From Dipteris shenzhenensis (Eukaryota > Polypodiophyta > Polypodiopsida > Gleicheniales): a DNA stretch of 64,000 nt. Position numbers and translations under genes: made by a program. Location of the stretch: the NCBI GenBank assembly GCA_047967505.1, contig CM106538.1. One strand, 5' to 3'. Shown one piece after another: positions 46,080 through 58,260 of the stretch (position 1 is its first letter; each line of letters starts with the position of its first letter). The notes under the pieces are model-generated. The model did not search any database. It was given only the letters and a program-made list of their open reading frames with translations, and was not told the origin of the DNA.

Positions 46080-46870
46080 TTTTTTTTTTTGGGCAAAAAA
46101 GAAACTTCTATTAAGTAAGAAAAAAACACGCTAGAGTAAGCTCTGTGCAAAAATACAACATGCTAAGCATGTAATAAAAAACACCTCAGAAGAATGAGGT
46201 AGAAAGAAACCAAGGCTGAGACTGAAAATGCCAACTCAACCCTGTAGAAGTCTCAGCAAGGAAGGGAGAGACTCTCCAATCCCTGAGAAAAGTAACTCTC
46301 CTGGAGAAGGCTGCTCGAGAGGATCCCTGCATGGTCGCCCATATGGCCATCAGAGTGTGTTCCGTATCTATCCAAGTATTGGCCAAGATCTGAGAAGGAT
46401 GAACTTGAGAACCCTCCATAGCCGCAGTGCATCTGGCTCTCCAAATATGCCATGCTGCAATGCTAGCTAAAACTCCCATGGAGAGTCAACCGAGGAATAA
46501 GCAGCCTGAAGAGTGGCCGGAACATCCTCTAAAGAGCACGACTCCACAAGGTATCATTGGATGTTAAGAGCCCAAGACGAATCATGTCTCTCAAAGAAAA
46601 CCTGGGGCCTTGAAAGAGTGAGCCAAGCCACTGATCCCCAGGTCATATAGGAGGGGAGGCGAACAAAAGTGCTGAAAAGTCTTGCAATCCCCTTTCATAT
46701 GATTCTCGCCTATCTGTAATTCCAAAGGCAATGCTATACTATCTCCGAAGGAGAAAGGCAACGAGGGTAAGTAGGGTCAGCCTTGAACCTGGATCTCCAA
46801 TGGTTTACTGCTATCCCACCATGAATAGAAAGCCAAAAGAAGAGAGTGATTTTTCTATTCCGATGGGATT
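46077..46870 (-). mobile_element. 5'-truncated LINE insertion with poly(A) tail and 13-16 bp target duplication
   Basis: The minus strand ends in a run of 14 A (46090-46077) directly beside the target duplication. The body reads as the C-terminal part of plant LINE ORF2: the RVT zinc-binding domain is recognisable near 46800-46640 (FKADPTYPRC, then HCLWNY, where the final Cys has become Tyr). An open 97-codon stretch, GVLASIAAWHIWRARCTAA onward (46479-46186), forms the C-terminal end. Several TAG and TAA codons interrupt the upstream part. It is of a different subfamily from the LINE fragments at 25355 and 27101. Confidence 0.93.
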
Positions 46871-46886
46871 ATTCACATAGTGGTTT
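46871..46886. other. Right target-site duplication of LINE insertion
   Basis: ATTCACATAGTGGTTT, matching 46064-46079. Confidence 0.92.
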
Positions 46887-46994
46887 GAATTCAACTCACA
46901 TAGAAACTAGCACATACTAATTTTTTAAAAGGTTGAGTAATTTTAAATCTTACAATAGTAATTTAATTCACAGACCAATTTTGAATAGTACATG

Positions 46995-46996
<2 letters not shown>

Positions 46997-47047
<51 letters not shown>

Positions 47048-47051
47048 CACA
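46997..47051. repeat. Compound (CT)n/(AC)n microsatellite
   Basis: About 18 CT units followed by about 10 AC units. Confidence 0.95.
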
Positions 47052-48380
47052 TGTCATTTTAAAAGACAACCACGTACAACATTGAATAAACAAAGGTATA
47101 TGCATAGGTTTAGTAATCTCACATTATGTTATGTGTAGTTCTCTTATAGCCCAACACTCTTGGATGTGGCATAAGTCACTACCCACCATATCGCTAGTCC
47201 TCTTCAACGTTGATGTTCCATAGCTGTCCTCAATCCCTAGATGGTGAAGCCTCTACCACCCTAGGATCCACGAGCTAAACAACAAGTCCATATGGGGATT
47301 TGAATCTTGATAAAGCTAGCAAGTGGGATATAGCATTGATAGTAAATTGTGTAATTTACAAGATGGGATAGGATTATTACATATCACATATAGCATTGTG
47401 CTTAATCACTAGACACACATATACATGTGCATAATCACTAGAAGCTATATCTTAATCACATGTAGACTATGTGCCTTAGAACATATGTCACACCTCGGAT
47501 GTATCTACACAAAGAATACTGAGTATACATGTTCAACACACATTGATGCCCATGTGCTTTTACCTCTCATGTTTAGTGGCTATGTTCATCAAACATATTC
47601 ATGAATTGGGAAAAGACAATGTAGAATTGGCACAAAAGAGTAGGTTATTACCAAAGGATTAGTTCATGACATCAACTTGCTTAAAGATGACCTTAGATGT
47701 CACACATCATCACCAACATCATTTGGCATAGTTTTTATATTGACTCACGAAACTCTTAAGATAATTAATACATCTTAGATGTGTGTCGATGAGATTCATG
47801 TAAAATTTAAGTGTTTGTGTCTATGAGCTTCATGTGAAATTTATTACACCTATACAAGATGGGATATGGTTTGCAATTGGTTGTTCGTCCCATAAACAAT
47901 AATGTTCATCATCTTGCTTTTTGTAGAACCAACGAGTAGCAAATTTGAAGCCATAATAACCATGTATCTTTTAATACACGCTTTGCCATTGATCTGGTGG
48001 AACAACATTTTAAGATGAAGAAAAATCTATACCTTTTTCATTCTCAGCTTCTATAGGCACAACAAAGTTGTCACTCTTTACAAGAACATGACATATGAAG
48101 TCTTCTAGTCCCTCAATGCTTTCAATCTTCTACAACAAATATAAATAGATGAATCCAATAACATGCCCAACCTCATCCTCTAAAACACAACATGTTGCAA
48201 TTTCGATCTCATGATAGTCACTCATAGGTTGAAGATCATAAACTCAAAGCTTCGATCTTCTACAACAATATTAATAGTGATTGTTGCTGAAGATTTACTC
48301 GAATTCAAAATTATGTGTTTCCACTTCTTAATATATTGCTTGTTCACACAAGAACTACAAGCATTGCGCATACATCTTCA
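47052..48380. other. Spacer without a recognised gene
   Basis: AT-rich; nothing supported. Confidence 0.5.
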
Positions 48381-48634
48381 CAATAACAAGAAAGTCTTGT
48401 CGTTTTCCATTGAGTACTATCAACCTTTCTATAACCCATATGTTATTCAACCATCAATTGCCCACAACTCATCACTCCTACATGTTTTTTTAATCCACAT
48501 CACTAGCCAATAACAAGAAAGTCTTGTCGTTTTCCATTGAGTACTATCAACCTTTCTATAACCCATATGTTATTCAACCATCAATTGCCCACAACTCATC
48601 ACTCCTACATGTTTTTTTAATCCACATCACTAGC
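48381..48634. repeat. Perfect 127-bp tandem duplication
   Basis: Copies 48381-48507 and 48508-48634 appear identical by eye, starting CAATAACAAGAAAGTCTTGT and ending CCACATCACTAGC. Confidence 0.97.
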
Positions 48635-48814
48635 TTTATCTCCCAAAAGAACCTTGTGAAAACCCTTTTCTTGATGGAGGCTTGATGTAGCTTGTTGCAT
48701 TGCTCAATGATCCTTTTAATGACTCCACAACATCATCTTCTTTAGTTTTGGTCTTTCATATATCGATGGTATTTACATTTATTTTGCATTTAAGTACGCC
48801 ACACATATGAAAAA

Positions 48815-48884
48815 ACAAAGGGGATATAAAAATAAGGCTTTACTTAAGGGATATGATAAAATAAAGCCTTAGTTGAAAGGATAT
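48815..48884. repeat. Minisatellite flank carrying the copia insertion (left part)
   Basis: Units like AATAAGGCTTTACTTAAGGG + ATATGATAA occur here about twice and continue beyond the copia element at 54809-54895. The element therefore inserted into an existing array of roughly 30-bp units. Confidence 0.6.
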
Positions 48885-49055
48885 TATGGGGGTTAAAGGC
48901 CATTGTACCTTAACCCCAGTTATGTACACAATACTCAAACACACATATATATGGATGACATAGAAGATTAGGGTGTTCTGCTCCCACCAAAACTTGTGTG
49001 GCTCTCTCTTTTGGCTCTTCCTCTCTTTCGCCTTCTTCCATTCCACTTCCTCTCA
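48885..49055 (+). repeat. 5' LTR of copia element 3
   Basis: 171 bp, TATGGGGGTTAAAGG to CTTCCTCTCA. It aligns with 54627-54808. Confidence 0.9.
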
Positions 49056-49057
49056 AT

Positions 49058-49069
49058 TGGTATCAGAGC
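49058..49069 (+). promoter_or_regulatory. Primer-binding site of copia element 3
   Basis: Perfect TGGTATCAGAGC two bases after the LTR terminus. Confidence 0.9.
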
Positions 49070-49340
49070 GCAGGTGTTATAGCTGAGCCCAAGTGTGAGC
49101 TTGGAGCCCGAAGTCTGCTACTGCAGCTCTGTGGGAGGAAAGAGAAGCTTTGTTGGGTAACTTTACCTGCATCGTGATATGCAGAGACCTTCTAAAAACC
49201 TTTGGAAAGTTCTCTGAGTGATTTTGGAGAAAAAAGACGTTTTTTAATGATTCCCTTGTTCCTTTCAACTGCTGAGAGTCCAGAATGACCTGTAGAGGCA
49301 ACTATTGCCTGCTTTTGGTGTTCATTGCACTTTGGGAGTT

Positions 49341-49454
49341 CAAAAACACCTTCATTCTTAAATTTGGCATCACTTTGTTGGATTTCTGACTCACTTTCAA
49401 AAACACCTTCATTCTTGAATTTGGCATCACTTCATTGGATTTCTGACTCACTAT
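49341..49454. repeat. 57-bp tandem duplication in the element 3 leader
   Basis: CAAAAACACCTTCATTCTT to TTTCTGACTCACT is present at 49341-49397 and 49398-49454 with three or four substitutions. Confidence 0.9.
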
Positions 49455-50524
49455 CTCTGCTTCAACGTTTTTTTGCCAGTATGTTAGAACTCGAATTTAA
49501 AGCAACCATTCACAAATTTGTCAGTTCCAGTGGACTCATGAGGTTCTAAAAATTATGTGTTGCTCATCATTCACACTCCTGTGGTGTTTACAAACAGATC
49601 TATTTGCAAAAACGTTTTTTCTTATCCGTGTATTGGACGTGGTGATTAGGATCACAATTTTCAAAAACGTCTGTTCCATTGCGTTTCGGAGATCCAAAAA
49701 CCCCTACTTGTCAGCTCTTGCACGATTCTATGGAGAATTGGAGAAGTTCCTTCTCTCTAAGATGCCAAATCATATGTTCTCTGTCAAAAATCCATTCAAA
49801 GATTCAAACCTTTAATTTCTTGATTACAGGTCAATTGTAAGAGTTGACTCCCTGTTTTCAATTCATTGGTTCGAATTTTGGAGTTCCAACAGAAGAGAGA
49901 TTTATAAATTGTCTTGCTGAGTCTGATTATGCACTAACGCCCATGTTTTAAGGCATCTCAGATTCTATTTTCACAAGCAATCATTACCATGGGATCATGA
50001 TTTTTTAATATACCTTATGCAGATCACTCTAGTTGTAATCTAAGCCATGTGCGCTCATTCGTCGTTTGCATTGGATTTATTTTGAATGCTTTACAAGCCA
50101 TTTGAATGTATTGCGATCCTTGTTGGATGCACTGATAGGCCCAAATTACACTTTAAAATGCTATTTTATACTGAGGGACAACTTTGACATATTACAGTGG
50201 ATGCACAAGTTGTGCTATGATCTCTTGGATGAGATTTTATTGACGCATATGCTCATGGACAACATTTATGCTTGAGACATTTTGACACTTATAAACATTG
50301 GGATTGTCATTGTTTTGCCATTGCAGTTGGCATTTTCTTTTAGGCCATATTTGCTCATATGGATGCATAGTATATGCACATGAATCATATGCATTTAAAT
50401 GCTTTGAGTCTTTGAGGTTTGGTGATATTTCCTTCCATTTTAACATACACAGTTGGGTGCACCCGGTGTTTGATGTGATTTCTCTTACATATACTAGCAT
50501 TTGGGATTTTATTTCATTTGCATC

Positions 50525-53500
50525 ATGGCATCCTCTTCCATGTCTGAAAATGAGTTTTTCAACATTAAAAAGTTTGATGGGACAAACTTTTCTTTATGGA
50601 AATAACAGATAAGGAATGTACTTATTCAAAAGAAGTACATTAAATCCTTGGCACGGATTGGAGCTAAGCTTGCAGATATGTCTGAGAATGATTAGAATGA
50701 GTTGGATGTATTAGCAAAGTCTACTGTTAGACTTCATCTTACAGAGTCAATCTATTTCACAGTAGTTAAGCAGACTACGGAAGATTTGTGAGAGAAATTG
50801 TGTGCCACTTATGAGAAGGAAACTATCTCTAATAAAATTTATCTCATGAAAAGGTTGTTTGAGCTGCAAATGAATGAAGGAGTCTCCATTGCTTCTCATT
50901 TGAATGAATTCAATATTATTTTCAGCCAGCTTCAAGCTCAAAAGATGAATTCTGATGCGAAAACTAAGGCAATATTCCTCTTGTGTTAATTGCCATCCTC
51001 ATGGGATACCTTCAGTACAGTTGTCAATAACTTTGCACCTGGTGGAGTACTGAAGTTTGATGATGTTTGGATAGCTTGCTGCTAAGGAGATTAGACGAAA
51101 GTCTATGGATAGCAACAAGCAGGATGTAGCCTTAAATGTGCGAAGGGACAGAACACAATTTAGGGAGAAGTCCCAAGAAAGAGGGAAGTCTCGTAGCAAA
51201 TCCAAGGCACGGAACATTAAGTGTTACCATTGTGGCAAGAAGAGCCACATGAAAAAGGATTTCTACAAGTTGAAAAGAGAGCAAAAGGATAAGAAAAAGA
51301 ATGCAAATTGGGGTGCAAATAAGAAGGAAAAGAGTCCAAGGGAGGACAATGAAAAAATGAAGATCGAGGAGATTAATACAGTCATCACTGATAATAGTAA
51401 CAATGACACTCTCTTCATGTCTAGTCTACCTGCAGACTTGCTTACCACTTCAGATGATGCATATTCCCAAGGTTGGATTATAGATTCTGATGCTTCATTC
51501 CATGTTACTCCCCATAAGAAATGGTTCTCCACTTATGACATTGAAAAGACAAGTTGTATGCATCTTGGAAATAACTATGCATGTAACATAGTGGGAGCAA
51601 GTAACAAAGTTTTATTTTGAAAATTGGTCTGCATTTGTTTTGAAAAATGTGAGACATTTGCCTAAGCTAACCAAGAGTCTCATTTCAACGGGTCAGCTAG
51701 ATGATGCTAGTTTTCAGACCACTTTTAACTTTCAGAGTTAGAAAATTCAAAAGGACTCTATGGTTTTGACCAAAGATGCGAAGTGTAAGACTTTGTATTC
51801 CTTACATGTATCAGGGGTGTTTGATCTGTTGTTGCAATAACCGAGCAGCGAAGTACTTCTTTGTGGCATTGCAGGTTGGAGCACATGAGCTAGAATGAAA
51901 TGAAACTCTTATGTCATTTGGGTTATGTACCACATTTGAGTTTTCTGATTTTGAATTTTGTGAGCACTGTCTTTATGGAAAGCAGACTAAATCAGCCCAC
52001 GAAAGAAGAAAAAAGAAAGAGCTTAAAAGACTTGATTTGGTGCATTCAGACATATGTGGTCCTATGCCTACACAATCATTAGGTAGGGGTGAATACTATG
52101 TGATAATTATTGATGATATAGCTAGAAAAGTGTAGGCTTATGCTATAGCTCGAAAAAGCGATGTGTTTCATCTATTTCAAAAATGACTCGCTTTGGTTCA
52201 GAATCAGTCAAGTAGAATGCTTAAATGTCTACGGACTGACAATGGTGGAGAGTATCTCTCTCATGACTTTCAACATTTTTGTGATACACGTGGGATCAAG
52301 AGGGAGCTCACGTCCCCTCGTACTCTAGAGCAAAATCCAATTGCAGAACAAATGAACCGCACCATTCAGGAAAGGTTACAATCTATGCTTTCCAATGCAA
52401 GTCTTTCTTATGGTTTTTGGGTTGAGGCAATGAAGACTGCAATGCATGTGATCAATAGATCACCTAGTAAGAGTTTGGATGATGGTATTCCTGAAGAGAC
52501 ACGGAGTGGCAAGAAGCCCTCTTACTCTCGTTTGTGTATATTTGGGGGTGAGGCATATGCACATGTGCAAACAGAGCTTCGAAAGAAGTTAGATCTTAAG
52601 TCTAGGAAATGCATCTTTCTAGGTTATGGTGAAAGTGGAGAGATGGATCACCGTCTCTGAAATCCAGAAGCAAAGAAAATCATACGAAGCCATGATGTGG
52701 TCCTCAATGAGAAGAAGATGCATAAGATACCCATGAGGGATGTGAAAATGTGGAGAATCACTTTCCAGGATGTGAATTCACCCGCATATGTTGATAGATA
52801 GCAAGCTATCCATACACTAAATGTGCAACAAATGGTGCCACTAAGTACTCCCACGGATACACAATCAAGGGTAGATAATGGATCATCTATTGGTGGTAAT
52901 GATGAGCCAAATGCAGCTGATATGCAAGTGGGACAGCAAGCTGAAATGCCCTTAAGACGAACGTCTAGAATGTCTAGACGGCCTCAGAGATTTGTGCCAA
53001 GGACAAACTATGTGATGCTTACTGATTGCGGGAAGCCTTCTTGCTATAGGGAGGCTATGATGCACGAGGATCAGTGCAAGTGGGATGCTATGCAATTAGA
53101 GATGAATTCATTCATGAAAAATTAGACTTGGAACTTGGTTTCTTTGCCACATGGAAAGAATGCATTGCCATGTAAACGGGTCTATAAGATGAAGGCCACA
53201 GGTGATGATGTGCCTAAGTACAAGGCTCGTTTGGTTGCTAAAGGGTTCAAGCACAAGAAGGGTGTGGACTTTGATAAGGTCTTCTCTCCGGTTGTGAAGA
53301 TGACCACACTTAGATGTGTACTTGGACTTGTGGCAGCAGAGGATATGGAGCTTATGCAGATGTCAAGACAGCTTTTTTGCATGGGGATTTGCATGAGGAA
53401 ATTTACATGGTACAACTGGAAGGCTTTGAAAAAAAGAGCAAAGAGCATTTGGTTTGCCAGCTGAAAAGGAGTCTCTATGGCCTTAAGCAAGCGCTTAGAG

Positions 53501-54537
53501 AATAATATCAAAAGTTTGACGCTTTCTTTCGGTCCTAGGGTTTTAGAAGAAGTGAGATTGATCATTGCCTCTACACTAAAAGAGCTAAGAATAATAGCCT
53601 GATACTCCTTGTACTTTGTGTGGATGATATGCTATTGCCTAGCAAGAACACTTACGAGCTGGATGCATTGAAGGCCAAGTTGCATGAGGCCTTTGACATG
53701 AAGAATTTGGGACCTGCAGGTCATATATTTGGTATGCGCATCATGCGTGACCGAAGTAGGAAACTCCTTTGGCCTTCATAGAAGGAGTATGTTACAAAAG
53801 GGTTGCAACGTTTCAATATGGAGGGGGAGAAGGCACTAAGTACTCCATTGCTTCCATATGTGAAACTGAGTCAGGAAGATAGCCTCAAATCAAATGAAGA
53901 GAGCGCCATGATGGCCAAGCTTCCTTATGCATCAGCGATTGGGAGTCTTATGTATGCTATGATAGCTACTAGACCGAACATTGCATTTGCAGTGGGAGTT
54001 GTTAGCCGGTATATGGCTAATCCAAGAAGAAGGCATTCGGAGGCAGTTAAGTGCATCATGAGATACATGAAGGGTACCAAGGATATGTGTATCTGCTTTA
54101 ACAAAGGAGAGATGCGTGTACTTGGGTACATAGATTCATACTATGCAAGGCATGTGGATAGCAAGAGATCCACTTCTGATTATGTATTCACCTTTGCAGG
54201 TGGTGCAGTGTCATGGATGTCTCGCGCACAGAAGTGCGTTGCTTTGTCTACCACAGATCGAGTATGTTGCAGCCACAGAGGATTGCAAGGAAGCTATATG
54301 GCTTGATCGACTAGTAGGAGAGTTGGGGATTCATACAATGTACCGACATTGTATAGTGATTCCATAAGTGCTATTCAGTTAGCACGAAATCCAGTCTTTC
54401 ATGCAAAGACCAAACACATTGAGATCAGGTACCATTTTATTAGAGAGGTACTTGAGGACAAGCGCATAGAGCTTGTCAAGGTTCATATAGATGATAGCCC
54501 TCCAAATATGCTGACGAAGAGTCTACCTAGTCGATGA
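50525..54537 (+). pseudogene. Copia gag-pol polyprotein of element 3 (many stops and frameshifts)
   Basis: Domains in order. Gag starts at ATG 50525 (NIKKFDGTNFSLWK). The zinc knuckle at 51222-51263 has its last Cys changed to Phe. The protease motif at 51483 is DSDAS instead of DSGAS, followed by HLGNNYAC. Integrase shows LVHSDICGP (about 52036) and LRTDNGGEY (about 52230), with the third acidic region as AEQMNRTIQE. RT shows [21 protein letters not shown] (about 53355), SLYGLKQA and CVDDML (about 53620), where the catalytic YVDD has Tyr to Cys. RNase H shows IDSYYARHVDSKRST and KHIEIRYHF. There are more than ten stops and at least four frame changes, so no functional protein is possible. 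Confidence 0.95.
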
Positions 54538-54615
54538 TTTGAATATTATCATGTATTGATAGGAATTGGATAGTATGTCCACTGGTTGTTCTCCATTAAA
54601 GGCACATTGACCTTT

Positions 54616-54626
54616 AAGTGGGAGGT
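54616..54626 (+). promoter_or_regulatory. Polypurine tract of element 3
   Basis: AAGTGGGAGGT immediately before the 3' LTR start TGTGGGGG. Confidence 0.8.
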
Positions 54627-54808
54627 TGTGGGGGTTAAAGGCCATTGTACCTTAACCCCACTTATGTACAATACTCAAATACATACATATATGGATGACA
54701 TAGAAGATGACAGTGTTTTGCACCCACCGAAAACATGTCTGGCTCTCTCTTCTGGCTCTCCCTCTCTCTCACCTTCTTCCATTCCACTTCCAATGTTGAG
54801 ATCTCTCA
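54627..54808 (+). repeat. 3' LTR of copia element 3
   Basis: 182 bp, retains the TG start and ends ATCTCTCA. It contains a 12-bp insertion relative to the 5' LTR just before its end. GATAT follows. Confidence 0.9.
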
Positions 54809-54900
54809 GATATAAAACTAAGACCTAAGGGCTATGATAAAATAAGGTCTTAATCAAAGGGATATTGCAATAAACTAAGGCCTTAATTATGCAAAAGAAG
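54809..54900. repeat. Minisatellite flank of element 3 (right part)
   Basis: AAGACCTAAGGGCTATGATA, AATAAGGTCTTAATCAAAGG and ACTAAGGCCTTAATTA are variants of the units found left of the element. Confidence 0.6.
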
Positions 54901-55048
54901 AAGATAGCTACATAAAACACATATCCGACCAATCTTGTAATTATCCCAATCATGGAACGGACTAGAAGATGAGTCGAGCAATCGATCCATGGATTCATAT
55001 ACCTAGAAAGGCCCTTAATAGGCTTGTACAAGAAAGTGTTAGAAATCA

Positions 55049-55768
55049 TGTTAGAAATCAATGCTCCACTCTCATGTAACTATGTGGGTATTGACTAGCT
55101 CTACTTGTAAGCCCCCCATTATAAGAAAGCGTTGAGCAACACGATTACTCGATAGGTCCTAGTTTAGACACCAAATGGAGGCTGAGTGTGGCTTAATAGT
55201 TAGAGATGGCTTCGGATAGATTAGGCACTCTATCAGCTAAGCTACATGCAAGTGCAAAAAGGTATGCCCATAGCTTACCACACTAAGCGACGAGGGAACC
55301 TTTCTCGAGGCAACCCTATCTCAATTTGTGAGACCCATTTGTGGACCCAGATGACCCCAAATGGCTCTAAGATGAACGATGACCAAAGGCAAGTTGTCCT
55401 ACATTATGTCACCTCTCTATACTATGGCCGGTGGCTAATTTTGGGTTGTCAACTAGGTCAAGCCTCAACTAATGCCAACGGATCTCCCTTGAGTGGCTAT
55501 ATAAGACCACCCTGCAAGGTCCATAGTCACTCACTAACACCCTTGCTTACAACATTCAGCCTCCATCTTCTATCATTTCTAGCACGCCATCAAAGATTCT
55601 TCACTGGAACATGGTTGGGAAGCAAGTATCGTCTACTATAGCGAGTTATAGTAATAAAGTTTTTATTATCCATACTATCTATCTTTTTCTCGTCTCCTTG
55701 TCTTGTGAGTTCTATCAAAAATACTCGATTGACTCATGATGTTGTGGCTTCACATCAACCCTCTTACA
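55049..55768 (+). repeat. 5' LTR of element X
   Basis: 720 bp from TGTTAGAAATCAATGC to CCTCTTACA, directly before the primer site. Its first 66 bp match 58549-58614. Confidence 0.8.
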
Positions 55769-55780
55769 TGGTATGAGAGC
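55769..55780 (+). promoter_or_regulatory. Primer-binding site of element X
   Basis: TGGTATGAGAGC, one mismatch from the consensus TGGTATCAGAGC. Confidence 0.75.
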
Positions 55781-56196
55781 TTCCACTCTAGACAAGAAGT
55801 ATTGGTAGTTCCTCTTTGTTTGCAAGCAAATTTGAAGAAATGGCTCAACCTGCAAGAGCGTAACCACCACCGTTTAGCACTAAAAGATAGCTCTTCAACA
55901 AGAACTACACCCTCTAGAAACTTAAAATGAAGGTGATCACATGCTCGCATGAGCTTTAGGAGACTGCAAATGGAGTGGATACAATGTCAATTACAAGATC
56001 GAATCCTAAAAATGTAGCATCATGATAGTATCGATGACAACTAAGATTCTAGCATGGAGAAGCCAAAAACACGCCAGCAATAAACAACATTTTCGAGGAG
56101 CCCTTCCAGGTGGGAAGGTCAATTCCCCTCTTCCGGAGAGGGAAGGAAGGATGGCAAAGAAGGGACGAGGATACTACAGGTTACATTGTTACTAGT

Positions 56197-57885
56197 GCCA
56201 ATGATGCTATCATGGCGTTGATTCAACATGTCACTCCAGCTACAAAGGCATGGGCGGTCCCAAAGAACCAATATGAGACAACAAATCACATAAGCATGTA
56301 GAATTTGGAGAATCATGTTGCATTAGAGCATCTGTATGAGTTTGAGCAATGGAGCTATCCATCACTAGGATGTAAAATTTGTGCGACCACATGTCTACAA
56401 TCAAAATCACAATCACTAGCAAAGATCTTGCACGTACGTGCACTCATCATCGCATTAGATATGCAAGTAAGAGTACCTTCTCTCGCTTTTGAGAATTTCA
56501 GCACTATGCTTTTGGAGAAGATGTGTCAGAAGACAAGGCAAGGAGAGGATTCAACCCTCTCCACAAGCTACAAGAAAGGCAAAGGTAGGGCTCTGGCAAC
56601 CCATCCTTTTTTAAAAGAAACATGGTGTTGAGGGGGAGAGAGAGAGAGAGAGAGAGAGAAGGTAGGATAAGGGAAATGATACTCAAATGAAAACATAATG
56701 GAAAGGTTTTCATTCATTCAATCAATCAATCGATGATGTGACAAGAGAAGTACAAGCCCTTATAGAATAGGCACACACGCTCTAGTACCAAATGCATGTG
56801 GGATAACTCCCAAAGTGACACGTGGCACTAGCTCATAAAACCCCTACTAGAACTCCTACTAAAACACACCAACACACACTCTTTAGCTATGATTTCTACA
56901 ACTTTTTTGATGGACAAGAAGAAGGAGAAGAAGATGATGATGAAATGTTTATACTGCAACTCCATTGTCGATGGTCCATGATTCATCGACCATACGAAGT
57001 GGATTGCCTTCGTACAGATTTCGTTGGTTGCCAAGAACAGACTTGAGTACTATTTTTGAAATCTTTCTTGTAGAGTTTCGGTGTATCATTTTTCTCACTT
57101 GCGACTTTCTTTCCACATTGGCGATAAACCATAGAGATTGGTACATCTCCCTACATTCGATGGGGAATGACATAATGGTATTAGCCAGCAACGATGCAAA
57201 ATGCCTAGCCAAAGGCACAAGTATGATTGCTCTCAAGTCTAATGGAGTTACTCACAGCTTGTCTGATGTCCACTACGTGCCATACATCAAGAGGGACTTG
57301 GTATCCCACGTGGCTATCATTGATTGGGAGTTCAAAGTTCACTTTGACAAGAATGGCAAAGAGATCTTAGATTCCAACATTGATACCAACATTGATAGGA
57401 CACATGGCGTAGCAACATTTATGAACTCTTTGATGAGTGCTCATGCCAATGTGAGTACAAGTATGTTGTGTCATGAAACGTTTGGTCGCCTAGGCCTTGC
57501 GAATGCTCATGCCGATGTGAGTACAAGTAAGTTGTTGCATGAGAGAGTTGATCATCTAATCCTTGTAGCATTGAAAGAATGTAAAAGGCTGAGATTGTTG
57601 CAGATCTAGCAGAAATAACAAATTTCCTATATCTGAGTGAAGCTTGCACGATGGGCAAGCACTATTAGAAATCCTTTCCAAAATAGGCAAACAAAGCATG
57701 GGTTTCTCTACATCTCATTCACATGGACCTCTATGGAAAGATGGAGATTGAAGCAGTGGGGGGTTTTTTTCACTTTATGAAACTGATGATGACTATAGTA
57801 GAAAGATATAGATATATTTCTTGAAGATAGGGACCAAGCCTTCGGAAAGTTTAAGGAAAATCATATTCTCGGACAAAGGAAGGAG
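56197..57885 (+). pseudogene. Gag, protease and integrase fragments of element X
   Basis: Gag-like sequence at about 56197-56631 (NDAIMALIQHVTPATKAW, later CQKTRQGEDSTLS and YKKGKGRA) ends without its zinc knuckle. From about 57150 a protease/pre-integrase segment reads GTSMIALKSNGVTHSLSDV, HYVPYIKRDLVS and FKVHFDKNGKEI. Integrase begins at about 57710 (LIHMDLYGKMEIEAVGGFF, then DDYSRK and IYFLEDRDQAFGKFK) after frame changes. A (GA)n run and unrelated sequence at about 56633-56870 separate gag from protease. Confidence 0.8.
56636..56662. repeat. (GA)n microsatellite in element X
   Basis: About 11 GA units after GAGGGGGAGA. Confidence 0.9.
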
Positions 57886-58260
57886 AGAGAGTGAAATACA
57901 CACATACAACAAGAGAAGAGGAGATCCAAGACGCAAGAGGGACCCTTAATCCCATGGTAGTGATAATCTCATTACAGAAATATGCTTTACAATTATACAT
58001 ACATTTTTTGTGCTGCCTGCTTTGCTGCTATCTCAACTTCTTTAACTACCATCTCTCACCTTGGATTCCCTAATACTCTACTAATGCTACATGTGCTGCC
58101 ATTAATTGTCCTTTACATCCTTAAGCTTTCTGCCAATCCATTTGAAACCGTGCATCCAATCCATGGTCGACTACACCCGTAGGGTTATCGGTTAACAATG
58201 ACATGCTTTGGTCAAAATGAATTTGGCAAGAAACGAAAGATGTAAAGATCAATTGAGGTC
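57886..58260. other. Unrelated filler inside element X
   Basis: This lies where RT should be. No copia similarity was recognised. It may be filler DNA from the deletion. Confidence 0.4.

Larger units (their letters stand above)
48885..54808 (+). mobile_element. Complete decayed Ty1/copia retrotransposon (element 3), TSD GATAT
   Basis: Structure: 5' LTR 48885-49055, primer site 49058-49069, leader with a 57-bp tandem duplication (49341-49454), gag-pol 50525-54537, polypurine tract 54616-54626, 3' LTR 54627-54808. The 5-bp GATAT flanks both ends (48880-48884 and 54809-54813). The left terminus is mutated from TG to TA. The LTRs differ by roughly ten percent plus indels, including a 12-bp insertion near the end of the 3' LTR. 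The insertion is therefore old compared with 39659-42470. Its proteins are related to those of element 4. Confidence 0.95.

Noticed and set aside
55180-55250. tRNA-like sequence in the LTR of element X (GTGGCTTAATAGTTAGAG...)
   Set aside because: Lacks a TTCGA arm and acceptor pairing; lies inside an LTR.
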